Shown here: piece by piece, positions 1 to 7,287 of the stretch | Layout: each line of letters begins with the position of its first letter | Numbering within the stretch: position 1 is the first letter of the stretch | Notes under the pieces: generated by a model | What the model saw: the letters and a program-made list of their open reading frames with translations, nothing else | What the model was told of the DNA's origin: nothing | The model's database searches: none | Assembly: GCA_937910385.1 (NCBI GenBank) | Contig: CALEPT010000242.1 | Span: forward strand, 1-35,073 | DNA from: an uncultured Ruminococcus sp. | GTDB lineage: Bacteria > Bacillota > Clostridia > Oscillospirales > Ruminococcaceae | Reading direction: 5' to 3' | DNA: 35,073 bases | Translations under genes and position numbers: made by a program

Positions 1-126
1 ACCACCACAACAAGTAAGACCACTTCCACAACAACAAGTACTACCACCACAACAAGTAAGACCACTTCCACAACAACAAGTACTACCACCACAACAAGTA
101 AGACCACTTCCACAACAACAAGTACT
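1..126 (+). repeat. Three perfect copies of a 42-bp tandem repeat coding the Thr/Ser linker
   Basis: Positions 1-42, 43-84 and 85-126 are identical at nucleotide level. Each encodes TTTTSKTTSTTTST. A partial fourth unit (127-138) degenerates into more Thr codons. The array runs out of the left edge, so the copy number is unknown. Perfect nucleotide identity, including at synonymous positions, points to recent slippage or recombination. Confidence 0.95.
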
Positions 127-981
127 ACCACCACAACAACCACAACTAATATGCCTACAGTTAACATTTATCTTGGACAAACTACCGAATTGGCTATAGA
201 TCCTAATGATGTTGATAAGGTCGAAAGTATATTATCGGTCGATGGTTCAGAGGTCACGGGAAAAGCGATAGGAAGCAGCTATATTAGAATAGAAGGAATA
301 TGGACAGAAATAATTGTCAAAGCTCCTGAGGTAACTTTGTATGTTAATGGTTCTGAAGTTTCCGAAGACAGTGTGATAACCTATAGTGAAGGCCTCGAGC
401 TGAATTATGTTATAACAAATTATTATGAGATAGACGGTACTATATGGCAGCTTTACTGCTATAATAACGAAAGTTCGTTGTGGTCTCATACCGTATGGCA
501 AAAAAGTACGGGTGACAGTTATGAAGTGTCGGAATACCTCAACGGTAATACAATGGTGTATACATTCCGTTTAAATGAATGTCCTTCCGGTGATTCAATA
601 TGGATAACAGATAATGGAGCGTCGAATCCATATATAAAGATAGCATTGGGCTGGAAAATTACGAATGATAATAAAAATACTATCTATTATGAGAATATTG
701 CATTTAAAATGGTTAAAGTTCTTTACGGTGATGCTAATGAAGATGGTGTTGTGGACGGAAGAGATGCTTCTTTGGTACTGACTGAATATGCAAAAATTTC
801 TACATCCAGTCCGGCTTCTTTTTCAGAGTCTCAGACGATTAGAGCAGATGTTAATTTTGACGATATCATAGACGCAAGAGATGCTTCAATGATACTTTCG
901 TATTATGCGTATTTGTCAACATTAAAAGTGGGTTATGACGTTTATCCTATCGAGGATACACGCTGGCTTATAAAATCTTAG
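1..981 (+). CDS. Dockerin-containing secreted protein, 3' part (5' end outside window)
   Basis: The frame is open from base 1, so the gene begins upstream; 326 codons are visible. The first ~50 are a Thr/Ser/Lys-only linker made of a repeated 14-residue unit. Next come about 190 residues of an unrecognised, beta-rich, Trp/Tyr-containing region that could be a binding or accessory module. At codons ~243-305 there is a type I dockerin with two Ca-binding loops, DANEDGVVDGRD and DVNFDDIIDARD, each followed by a short helix (SLVLTEYA, SMILSYYA). A ~19-residue tail follows. Dockerins bind cohesins, so the protein is presumably exported and assembled into a cellulosome-like complex or attached to a cell-surface cohesin. 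Any catalytic domain lies outside the window. The dockerin call is firm; the module before it is unknown. Confidence 0.9.
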   Translation, partial: TTTTSKTTSTTTSTTTTTSKTTSTTTSTTTTTSKTTSTTTSTTTTTTTTNMPTVNIYLGQTTELAIDPNDVDKVESILSVDGSEVTGKAIGSSYIRIEGIWTEIIVKAPEVTLYVNGSEVSEDSVITYSEGLELNYVITNYYEIDGTIWQLYCYNNESSLWSHTVWQKSTGDSYEVSEYLNGNTMVYTFRLNECPSGDSIWITDNGASNPYIKIALGWKITNDNKNTIYYENIAFKMVKVLYGDANEDGVVDGRDASLVLTEYAKISTSSPASFSESQTIRADVNFDDIIDARDASMILSYYAYLSTLKVGYDVYPIEDTRWLIKS

Positions 982-1004
982 AATATTTAATATCTGCTCA
1001 ATAA

Positions 1005-1040
1005 CTAAAGATCGGCTTAATATATAAAGCCGATCTTTAG
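1005..1040. terminator. Stem-loop 1 downstream of the dockerin gene
   Basis: A perfect 14-bp stem (1005-1018 with 1027-1040) closes an 8-nt AT loop, 23 bases after the stop codon. No T-run follows directly, so it may be a 3'-end stabiliser or processing structure rather than the main terminator. Confidence 0.6.
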
Positions 1041-1045
1041 TTGAC

Positions 1046-1094
1046 AAAGTGCAAGAAAAACTAAGGTATTGATAGTTTTTCTTGCACTTTTTTT
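1046..1094 (+). terminator. Strong intrinsic terminator of the dockerin gene
   Basis: A perfect 18-bp stem (1046-1063 with 1073-1090) and 9-nt loop, running into seven Ts at 1088-1094. This is the best candidate for the end of the dockerin transcript. Confidence 0.85.
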
Positions 1095-1110
1095 CAGAGG
1101 CTCGATACAA

Positions 1111-1137
1111 AGCCCTCGGAGTGATCTGAGGGCTTTT
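1111..1137 (+). terminator. Third stem-loop with short T-run
   Basis: A 7-bp stem, AGCCCTC (1111-1117) with GAGGGCT (1128-1134), with a short T-run over its end (1134-1137). It resembles a weak terminator. It may be a leftover from a gene lost between here and the pseudogenes at 1.28 kb. Confidence 0.45.
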
Positions 1138-1280
1138 CCCTTTCAGCGGTTAAGTTTCTGCTCCGCAGGCTCGGACGGTGCTGTGGGGCTTTTCCGTTCG
1201 TTTTAGAGTGCTTTCAAGCAGAGGTCGGCTCTGCGATCCCGTGTTCAGCTTCATACTCCCTGACACGGCGGTACGCAGGC

Positions 1281-1527
1281 TTTCAGCGCTGGTATCTGGA
1301 CGAGATCACGGATATTTCGTATGAGTACGGTTTTACGCCGATCATTGCCCATATCCACCGCTACCTTGACTATTACAGCAAGTCGGAATACGAGGAAGTC
1401 CTGAAGCTCGATGCTATCTTTCAGATCAACAATGAGGCATTTGGCAATTTCAAAGAAAAACGGTTTGTCAAAAAACTGATAAAAGAGGGTTATCCCTATC
1501 TGTTCGGCAGTGATGCCCATAATCTTA
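1281..1527 (+). pseudogene. Fragment of a CpsB/YwqE-type PHP-fold tyrosine phosphatase
   Basis: Frame starting at 1281 encodes about 82 residues matching the C-terminal half of the bacterial PHP-fold protein-tyrosine phosphatases that dephosphorylate the capsule chain-length kinase. The hallmarks are a segment GFTPIIAHIHRY (family form PVIAHIERY) and, near the end, LFGSDAHNL (family form ASDMHNL). These are parts of the metal-binding site of the fold. The frame stays open upstream to about 1203 but has no recognisable family sequence, no start codon and no ribosome binding site. Downstream it ends abruptly just after DAHNLT, where the truncated IS66 transposase begins on the opposite strand. 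The first ~150 family residues are missing, so it should be non-functional. It is probably a relic of a capsule locus. Confidence 0.8.
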
Positions 1528-1528
1528 C

Positions 1529-2434
1529 TCACATATACTGCTTGCTGTTGGCGGAAACATCTTTTTCCCTGAGAACTTTGACGTATGTTTCATCGCAGTG
1601 CAGAGCTTTCTCTTTCAGCATTTCCTCTTTGAGTCTTGCGACAAATCTGCTGAAATAGTCTTCACTGCATCGTATTACCCAGTTTGCCATTGTTGTTCTG
1701 CTGAGTGAATATCCCAGTCGTTCCCAGTCCTTTTCCTGACGGTACAACGGCACTGCATTCACATACTTCTGATATATCACCCATGATACTGTGGACGCTG
1801 ATGCAAGCGAATGTGGAAGTACAGGGGCAGGCACAAGTCCGTGAAGAAATACGGGCATATTCCTTTTCTCACATTTCTTGCAGCTGTATGTATTGCTGTA
1901 ATACTTCTTCACAACCAGCTTTGCAGGTATCAGTTCGACTTCCTCACGAATGTATTTCTTGCCGATGACCTTCATCTGCGAGCCGCAGCGTGGGCATATC
2001 TGTTCTTCTTCAGGAATAGTGCAGTTGATGATCTCTGTTTCAATATTCTTTATGAGTTCATCACGTTTTGTTTTCGGACTTTTTCTTGTATAGCCTTTAA
2101 CTGTTTTTGAAACAGGTTCTTCGGATTTTTCAGTATACTCAACCTCTGATTCGTTAAAGAACGACTGCTGTCCTTCGTCTGCTGTATGCTCGCTCGATTT
2201 CCCGAATATTCTATGTTTAGAGAGTATCAGTGCTTCAAGGTAGATATGATTGTCTCTTTTTAAACACTCAATTTCTATTTCAAGTTTGTCTTTTTCTTTT
2301 TCAAGATGTCTGTTTTTTTCTGTCAGCATTCGATTTTCTCTTTCGAGTTTTTTCATATTTGAACTTGCTGCCTGATTTTCAGCAATGAGCGCAGCGATAA
2401 ATTCTGCATCTGTCATATTACCTTTCTCTATCAC
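1529..2434 (-). pseudogene. IS66-family transposase (TnpC), C-terminally truncated
   Basis: 301 residues, against roughly 500 for full IS66-family transposases. Visible in order: a Lys/Glu-rich coiled coil (~20-80); the family motif IFGKSSE (~95); a zinc-ribbon-like module with CPRCG and CKKC pairs (~145-190); and the start of the DDE core, with ALHCDET near residue 278 supplying the first catalytic Asp. After SKQYM, where the family continues with W and the rest of the core, a TGA follows at once and homology stops. Two catalytic acids are therefore lost. The GTG start at 2434 is chosen because a GGAGG sits 8 bases upstream; an ATG at 2416 is the alternative. No intact partner TnpA/TnpB genes are nearby. 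It cannot transpose by itself. Confidence 0.88.
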
Positions 2435-2526
2435 TGAACTCACCTCCGGAATCAAAAATATCACTCTCAGATTATACCACAAAAAGCCCGAAAAGTGTAA
2501 CCGCCTAAAAGAGCAAGAGAGGTTAC
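1529..2526 (-). mobile_element. Remnant of an IS66-family insertion sequence
   Basis: The element keeps the 5' part of the transposase gene and its upstream region. A possible outer end is the sequence GTAACCTCTC read on the - strand from 2526, which begins like IS66-type termini (GTAA...). The other end is missing: the element stops inside the transposase at ~1529, directly against the phosphatase fragment. The outer boundary is a guess; the internal truncation is seen directly. Confidence 0.5.
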
Positions 2527-2714
2527 CGCAGCATATATTCGCTTATGGTCCATTTTATTCCCCTGCGATTTATTTATTATTAACTTCCGGCAGTAACGAA
2601 AGAAAATGAACACGATTTTTCATAATTACTTTTTCATATTAATTATATCACAACTGTTACTGCATTGCAAGAACTCATTTTGCTTATTCCATACAAAAAT
2701 CTATACTTTATGTA

Positions 2715-2743
2715 TTGAAAAAGCCACAATATTATGCTATAAT
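2715..2743 (+). promoter_or_regulatory. Sigma-70 type promoter of the diguanylate cyclase gene
   Basis: TTGAAA (2715-2720), a 17-bp spacer and a perfect TATAAT (2738-2743). Transcription would start near 2750, leaving a ~25-nt leader with AGGAGTGGGAG just before the ATG at 2776. Confidence 0.8.
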
Positions 2744-2775
2744 ACATTTAATATGCATATAGGAGTGGGAGCTCT

Positions 2776-4707
2776 ATGAAAAAAAGAAAAAACATATGTC
2801 TTATAACGGCAATGCCCGAATCTCTGCACGTACAGAGGATCTCCTCCGGGATTTTTCACCAGTGCAGGAAATACGGCTACAATGTGACTGTATTCGGGGC
2901 TATGACTCACCTGTTTTCCGCAAGGCCCAACTATAACCTCGGCGAGGCCAACATATATGACCTTATAAACTATGAGCTTGTTGACGGCGTTATACTTGAT
3001 ACAGCTACGCTGTCAGGCGATAATACGGGAGAGACCATAGAAAGGATTTATAAGAGGCTGAAAAGCTGCAAAAAACCGGTCGCTGCGCTTGAAATGCATT
3101 TAAAGGAATATCCCGTGATCGAAAACCGCAACGAGGAGATACTTCGTGAAATGTGCCGGCATATCATACAGATCCACCATAAAACAAATCTTTGCATACT
3201 TACAGGGCCAAAGCACAATGAAGCTGCCGAATCACGCCTGAGTGTTTTTCTTGACGAAACAGAAAAGCTCGGAGTGAAAGTGACTCCTGAACATATAGTT
3301 TACGGTGACTTCTGGTATACAAGCGGAGAAAAACTTGCAGATGACTTTATCAGCGGAGCAATATCAATGCCCGAAGCAGTTATCTGTTCCAGCGATCACA
3401 TGGGTCTCGGACTCATCGAACGTCTCAGTGAAAACGGTATCAGAGTTCCCGAGGATATTATTGTCTTAGGCTTTGAGGCAACAGTCGAGGCGGCAAGCGC
3501 TGACATTTCCCTGTCATCATATGAAGCCAATGACACTAATTCCGCTGCCGATGCTGTAGATCATATACGAAAAATAATTCAGCCGGGGGCAGAGATAATT
3601 CCATATAAGGCTGACATCAATAAGCTGTTTCACCCCGGAGCAAGCTGCGGCTGTGAGCCTGATTATTCTCGTTCTGTCAATGCACTCAGAGGTTCGATGT
3701 ACTTCACCACAAGAAACTATTCTTCGTCAAAGCTGCTTGAAGAAATTGACATAGGGCTGCTTATGGAGAGCTATGTAATGGAGCAGTTTAATGGTTCTGA
3801 GACTCCGGAGGAATGTATCAAAAGCATTTATGACAGCGCCTACCTGCTTTATCCCCATATCAATTATTATCTCTGTCTGAAAGAAAACTGGCTCGATACC
3901 GGACATGAGATAATTGAAGGCTACCCCGATAAAATGAAGATAGTTACTGCAAGCACCTCTGTGAACGAACTGTCATTTTATGAGGACAGCCAAAGCATTG
4001 TTTTTGATACAAGTCTTATGATACCAAGAATGCATGAGGAAACTAAAGAGCCTTCGGTATTCTATTTTTCAGCTGTTCATTTCAATGAAAAAATGCTTGG
4101 ATATTCAGTTTTACAGCGCAGTCTTGCCGACACGCATAAGATCAATATCGTCTACCGAAACTGGCTGAGATTTGTAAACAGTGCACTTGAAATGATACGT
4201 TCCAAAAGACGACTGCTTATTATGTCCGTCCGTGATGAAATGACTGAGACATTCAACAGGCGGGGTATGTATATTGAGCTTGAAAAAATGCTGAAAAGCG
4301 CAGACACGAGCAATTCTTTATTTGTCTGCGTTATAGATATAGACGGTCTGAAATATATCAATGACACTTTCGGACACAATGAGGGTGACTTCGGAATAAA
4401 ACTTGTAAGCTCCGCGGCGGCTCTTGTTACACATAAAAATGAGATCTGCGTCCGTGCAGGAGGAGATGAGTTCTACATTATCGGTGTTGGAGACTACGAC
4501 GAGACAGAAGCCGAAAAGCGCTCCGACAGATTCATCAGCATTATCGAAGAAATGTCGTCAGCCTGCAATAAACCTTTTAAAGTTACTGCAAGTATCGGAT
4601 GCGCGCTTCAAAAGATCAATGACAGCCTCAATATTGATGAAGTGATCTGCGAAGCTGATGAAAAAATGTATAAATATAAGATTGAGAGGAATCGGCAGAG
4701 AAAGTAG
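2776..4707 (+). CDS. LacI-type sensor / GGDEF diguanylate cyclase
   Basis: 643 residues with no DNA-binding helix-turn-helix and no membrane segment. Residues ~5-275 form a LacI/GalR-type periplasmic-binding fold (start KNICLITAMPES; ICSSDHMGLGLIERL and VPEDIIVLGFE are typical of its second lobe), followed by the Cys-containing FHPGASCGC. About 200 residues of unknown middle region come next. A complete GGDEF domain spans ~480-640, with DIDGLKYINDTFGHNEGD and the active site RAGGDEF (GGDEF at 562-566). It should be catalytically competent, making cyclic-di-GMP from two GTP. The RxxD inhibitory site just upstream is absent. The likely role is a cytoplasmic enzyme tuned by a sugar-like ligand; the ligand is unknown. 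It is monocistronic with its own promoter and a terminator at 4828-4871. Confidence 0.9.
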   Translation: MKKRKNICLITAMPESLHVQRISSGIFHQCRKYGYNVTVFGAMTHLFSARPNYNLGEANIYDLINYELVDGVILDTATLSGDNTGETIERIYKRLKSCKKPVAALEMHLKEYPVIENRNEEILREMCRHIIQIHHKTNLCILTGPKHNEAAESRLSVFLDETEKLGVKVTPEHIVYGDFWYTSGEKLADDFISGAISMPEAVICSSDHMGLGLIERLSENGIRVPEDIIVLGFEATVEAASADISLSSYEANDTNSAADAVDHIRKIIQPGAEIIPYKADINKLFHPGASCGCEPDYSRSVNALRGSMYFTTRNYSSSKLLEEIDIGLLMESYVMEQFNGSETPEECIKSIYDSAYLLYPHINYYLCLKENWLDTGHEIIEGYPDKMKIVTASTSVNELSFYEDSQSIVFDTSLMIPRMHEETKEPSVFYFSAVHFNEKMLGYSVLQRSLADTHKINIVYRNWLRFVNSALEMIRSKRRLLIMSVRDEMTETFNRRGMYIELEKMLKSADTSNSLFVCVIDIDGLKYINDTFGHNEGDFGIKLVSSAAALVTHKNEICVRAGGDEFYIIGVGDYDETEAEKRSDRFISIIEEMSSACNKPFKVTASIGCALQKINDSLNIDEVICEADEKMYKYKIERNRQRK

Positions 4708-5003
4708 AGCGGATAGCGTAGAAACACTTCCACATACTTTTTACAGAAAACGGCTTCTTCTGGGCTTAAATCTGCGGTCACACACTCAAAAGCAAATATA
4801 TTAAGGGCACCTCTGAAAACCCATTTTGAGAAAAAGCAGATATATCATATCAGATACATCTGCTTTTTCTCGTTATATGCTCATGTAAAATTCAGACTGA
4901 GCGCGTTTTTGCAATTCAATATGAGGATCGCCTTTTCAATTTTATATTGATTTGCGAGCTTTCTTAAAACAATCATTTTATATTGAAATTATCAATTTAT
5001 CTG
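4708..5003. other. Intergenic region between convergent genes
   Basis: AT-rich. Apart from the stem-loop at 4828-4871 it contains two copies of TTTTATATTGA near 4940 and 4978, of unknown meaning. No open frame with a ribosome binding site was seen. Confidence 0.6.
4828..4871. terminator. Bidirectional terminator between the cyclase gene and the flippase gene
   Basis: A perfect 14-bp stem, GAGAAAAAGCAGAT (4828-4841) with ATCTGCTTTTTCTC (4858-4871), and a 16-nt loop. The A5 and T5 tracts on either side of the AGCAGAT core allow termination in both directions, which fits the convergent genes. Confidence 0.7.
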
Positions 5004-6464
5004 CTATTTTTTCTTTATCTCTTTAATTGTATTTAAGAAGAAATCCCTCTTTATTATTACAGCTATCATTGACGCAAGTATGATACAATATCTGATAACA
5101 GGATAATTATAAGTTACCATGAGTAAAGCCGATAACCCAAGGAATACAGCTGAGATAGCTATGATTATTTTCAGGTCATATACCTTGACATTATCCAGCT
5201 GCTTTTTGATTATTCTTCTCATGCAGATATAATGTGCAGCTGCATAGAAGAAATAACAGAATAAAGTAGTATATCCTGCGGCAATATAACCAAACAGATT
5301 AATGAATATATAGTTAAGTATAATATTCAGAACGCCGCCGATCGTTGATGCGATAGTCATAAACCCTGATTTTTCAAAATAGAATTCAAAATCAGCAAAT
5401 AAGCTGTACATAAACAGAAAGTAAACACTTGCTGTTACCGGAGGAATTATCCAAATTGCTCCATGATATTTTGCGGGCGCAAATATTCTTACAGCTTCCG
5501 GAGCAAGCGCTATAAGAGCAAGTCCTGTAACTGCTACTATTCCCAGTATCATATATGACAGCGAGCCTATACGCTTATACTCTTTTTTCTTTATCCTTTC
5601 AAATATCCATGGATTCAGGGTATTGAGAATGGCGTTTGTTACAAGCGTAAGCATCCATGCCAGATTATATGCAAGGCCATAAATACCTGCTGCACTATAG
5701 CTTACCATATGTTTTATCATGAGACGGTCCGCCTGATGCAGGATAGTTCTGGTAAGATAATGGGGTATAAGGGGGATATTAAGAGAAAGAGAATACTTCC
5801 AGAATCTTTTGTTATAAAATGTCTTTCCCTTTCTCAGAAATGATACAAACAGACCTGTATATGCCAGCAATTCAACTATTACCAATGATACGATCCTTGC
5901 TTCAGCCTTATACTCTTTTGTAGCGATGACTGCAATGATACCGCTGACAGGCTTAGCTATTGAGGTGAGAAGAGTAAGCAGTACAAGAGCCTTGTACTTA
6001 TATTCTACTCTTTGCTGAGCTGCCCAGAGTTCAAACATAAGCGCAGCCCACGAAGCTATGAACATACATAATACTATCAGAGTAGGCATTCCCAGCCACG
6101 AATTTATGTATTTTCTCAGCGGCAGGTAGATACAGGTAACAAAGAGTGTTACAGTAGTACCGAGCCCTGCTGTGGAAGCAGCGAGAGTTTCACGTTCCTT
6201 ATCAAATTTTACAAGAGCCTGAGTGAATACACTTCCTGCCAGTTTCAGAGTAGTGAATACAGAAATTATTTCCAGCCACGAGGTAAAGATCGTATAATAA
6301 CCGTACTGCTCGGTATCAAGCAATCTTGTAAATATCGGGGTAGTAAGTGTAGATATGCCTCTTTGCATGAAGCTGCATATCATAAACGCGACAGAGGCTT
6401 TTACCGGTGTTGAAAGCTTATCGAATTTATTGTACTGTTTTTTTATCAAAGTGCCGATTGCCAT
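5004..6464 (-). CDS. Wzx-like polysaccharide repeat-unit flippase
   Basis: 486 residues, almost wholly hydrophobic, with about 12-14 membrane segments. The N-terminus (KASVAFMICSFMQRGISTLTTPIFTRLL) is the characteristic opening of polysaccharide_synt/MVF-type O-unit flippases. It would move the undecaprenyl-linked repeat unit across the membrane for polymerisation by the Wzy-like protein encoded upstream. AAAGGA lies 9 bases before the ATG. It is the last gene of the 14-gene cluster, transcribed toward the convergent terminator at 4828-4871. Family assignment is secure; the exact glycan carried is unknown. Confidence 0.88.
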   Translation of the reverse strand: MAIGTLIKKQYNKFDKLSTPVKASVAFMICSFMQRGISTLTTPIFTRLLDTEQYGYYTIFTSWLEIISVFTTLKLAGSVFTQALVKFDKERETLAASTAGLGTTVTLFVTCIYLPLRKYINSWLGMPTLIVLCMFIASWAALMFELWAAQQRVEYKYKALVLLTLLTSIAKPVSGIIAVIATKEYKAEARIVSLVIVELLAYTGLFVSFLRKGKTFYNKRFWKYSLSLNIPLIPHYLTRTILHQADRLMIKHMVSYSAAGIYGLAYNLAWMLTLVTNAILNTLNPWIFERIKKKEYKRIGSLSYMILGIVAVTGLALIALAPEAVRIFAPAKYHGAIWIIPPVTASVYFLFMYSLFADFEFYFEKSGFMTIASTIGGVLNIILNYIFINLFGYIAAGYTTLFCYFFYAAAHYICMRRIIKKQLDNVKVYDLKIIIAISAVFLGLSALLMVTYNYPVIRYCIILASMIAVIIKRDFFLNTIKEIKKK

Positions 6465-6494
6465 ATAATTAATTCCTTTCAGATAATAACGTGC

Positions 6495-6525
6495 GATAAC
6501 CTCTGAAAATATTTCAGAGGTTATC
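6495..6525. repeat. Perfect 14-bp stem-loop between the ParB-fold and flippase genes
   Basis: GATAACCTCTGAAA (6495-6508), loop ATA, TTTCAGAGGTTATC (6512-6525). No T-run follows on the - strand, so it is more likely an mRNA-stability or processing element than a full terminator. It lies 6 bases after the stop of the upstream gene. Confidence 0.65.
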
Positions 6526-6531
6526 TGATCG

Positions 6532-7074
6532 TTATACTTCAGTTTTTTTATTGTGTTTCAACCTTTGATTCAATTCAAAGAACGGGCTCAGAAGCTTTAT
6601 CCTGTATCCCGTCTCGTATTTTATCTTCAATACGGTGATCTCATGCTCGGGACCGAATCTATGCAAAAGTATGCAGCTTCTGTGGAATCCGTCAACTATA
6701 CAGTTATATTGATCTATTATGATGACACCTTTTTCGGGGTCATAATCTTCCCTGCCAAATTTCCCTATCAATTCATTGAAAAGAGCTTCAGAGCGATCGG
6801 GATTATCCTTAAGATTTTCTTTCTTTGAGCAATATGCTCTGTAAGCCGCTCTGTTTTCTTCAGCTCCCGGGTTGGCAACATATCTGTAATTATCGGTATC
6901 GTAAAGAGTAGAAAGTTTTTTATCCTTATAGCGTCTTATTCTGCCTATCTTTATATTTGCCATGTCATAACAGAATATTTTATGATGCTTCATAAGTGAA
7001 GAAAGGGTATCGGGATTTATGAAAAATCTCTTGTCATTCTCAAGCTGTTCGCGGGATACAAGCTTTTTGCTCAT
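6532..7074 (-). CDS. ParB/sulfiredoxin-fold protein in the polysaccharide cluster
   Basis: 180 residues, no signal peptide or membrane segment. Residues ~116-151 carry a ParB-N-like core: VIIIDQYNCIVDGFHR (DGFHR at 128-132), then a hydrophobic helix and a strand ITVLKI. This resembles the Arg-containing nucleotide-binding box of the ParB/Srx superfamily. The ~115 residues before it are basic and unrecognised. There is no helix-turn-helix, so it is not a chromosome-partition ParB. Similar short ParB-fold proteins occur in glycan clusters, where their role is not established; a nucleotide-dependent kinase or hydrolase activity on a glycan precursor is speculation. AAGGAG lies 13 bases before the ATG; a possible own promoter is at 7096-7125. 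Confidence 0.65.
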   Translation of the reverse strand: MSKKLVSREQLENDKRFFINPDTLSSLMKHHKIFCYDMANIKIGRIRRYKDKKLSTLYDTDNYRYVANPGAEENRAAYRAYCSKKENLKDNPDRSEALFNELIGKFGREDYDPEKGVIIIDQYNCIVDGFHRSCILLHRFGPEHEITVLKIKYETGYRIKLLSPFFELNQRLKHNKKTEV

Positions 7075-7095
7075 TATTAAAAATGCTCCTTAATT

Positions 7096-7125
7096 GTTAT
7101 ACTATGCGCTATTTCAAAATGTCAG
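7096..7125 (-). promoter_or_regulatory. Possible internal promoter for the ParB-fold and flippase genes
   Basis: Read on the - strand: CTGACA (7125-7120), an 18-bp spacer, TATAAC (7101-7096), each one mismatch from consensus. The -35 box overlaps the hairpin at 7111-7140. Transcription would start about 15 bases before the ATG at 7074. Confidence 0.42.
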
Positions 7126-7280
7126 CAGACATTTTGAAATCTGCCGTCATTACGGCAGGCGGCGAAAAACGCCGCAAACGCTCCATTTATACTGCCTCTG
7201 CAAATCCGCAAAGCGGATTTGTGGCTGCGGCTGCAGCCTGCAAAATGCACTTTGTGCATTTTGCAATAGAGGCGAGTATA
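7111..7280. repeat. Six-hairpin cluster with an enclosing stem
   Basis: Six perfect short stem-loops packed in 155 bases. A: 13 bp, 7111-7123/7128-7140. B: 7 bp, 7141-7147/7152-7158. C: 6 bp, 7159-7164/7170-7175. D: 9 bp, 7201-7209/7213-7221. E: 6 bp, 7223-7228/7233-7238. F: 12 bp, 7239-7250/7254-7265. All loops are 3-5 nt. A further 12-bp stem with one bulge (7188-7199 with 7268-7280) encloses D, E and F in a cloverleaf-like arrangement. There is no tRNA consensus (no T-loop). It fills the 213-base gap between the Wzy-like and ParB-fold genes. It may be a structured RNA, a mobile palindromic repeat or an attenuator; I do not recognise it. Confidence 0.8.
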
Positions 7281-7287
7281 CAAACGA

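Noticed and set aside
1..126. Regular repeats that could suggest a CRISPR array
   Set aside because: Direct tandem copies without spacers, in frame with a Thr/Ser linker.
2590..2663. 8-bp inverted pair GCAGTAAC / GTTACTGC
   Set aside because: 58 bases apart, short, and expected by chance in AT-rich DNA.
4805..4825. GGGCACCTCTGAAAAC resembling an insertion-sequence terminus
   Set aside because: No partner inverted repeat and no transposase nearby.
7188..7280. Cloverleaf-like shape that resembles a tRNA
   Set aside because: Loops are only 3-4 nt, there is no T-loop or anticodon-loop consensus and no acceptor end.
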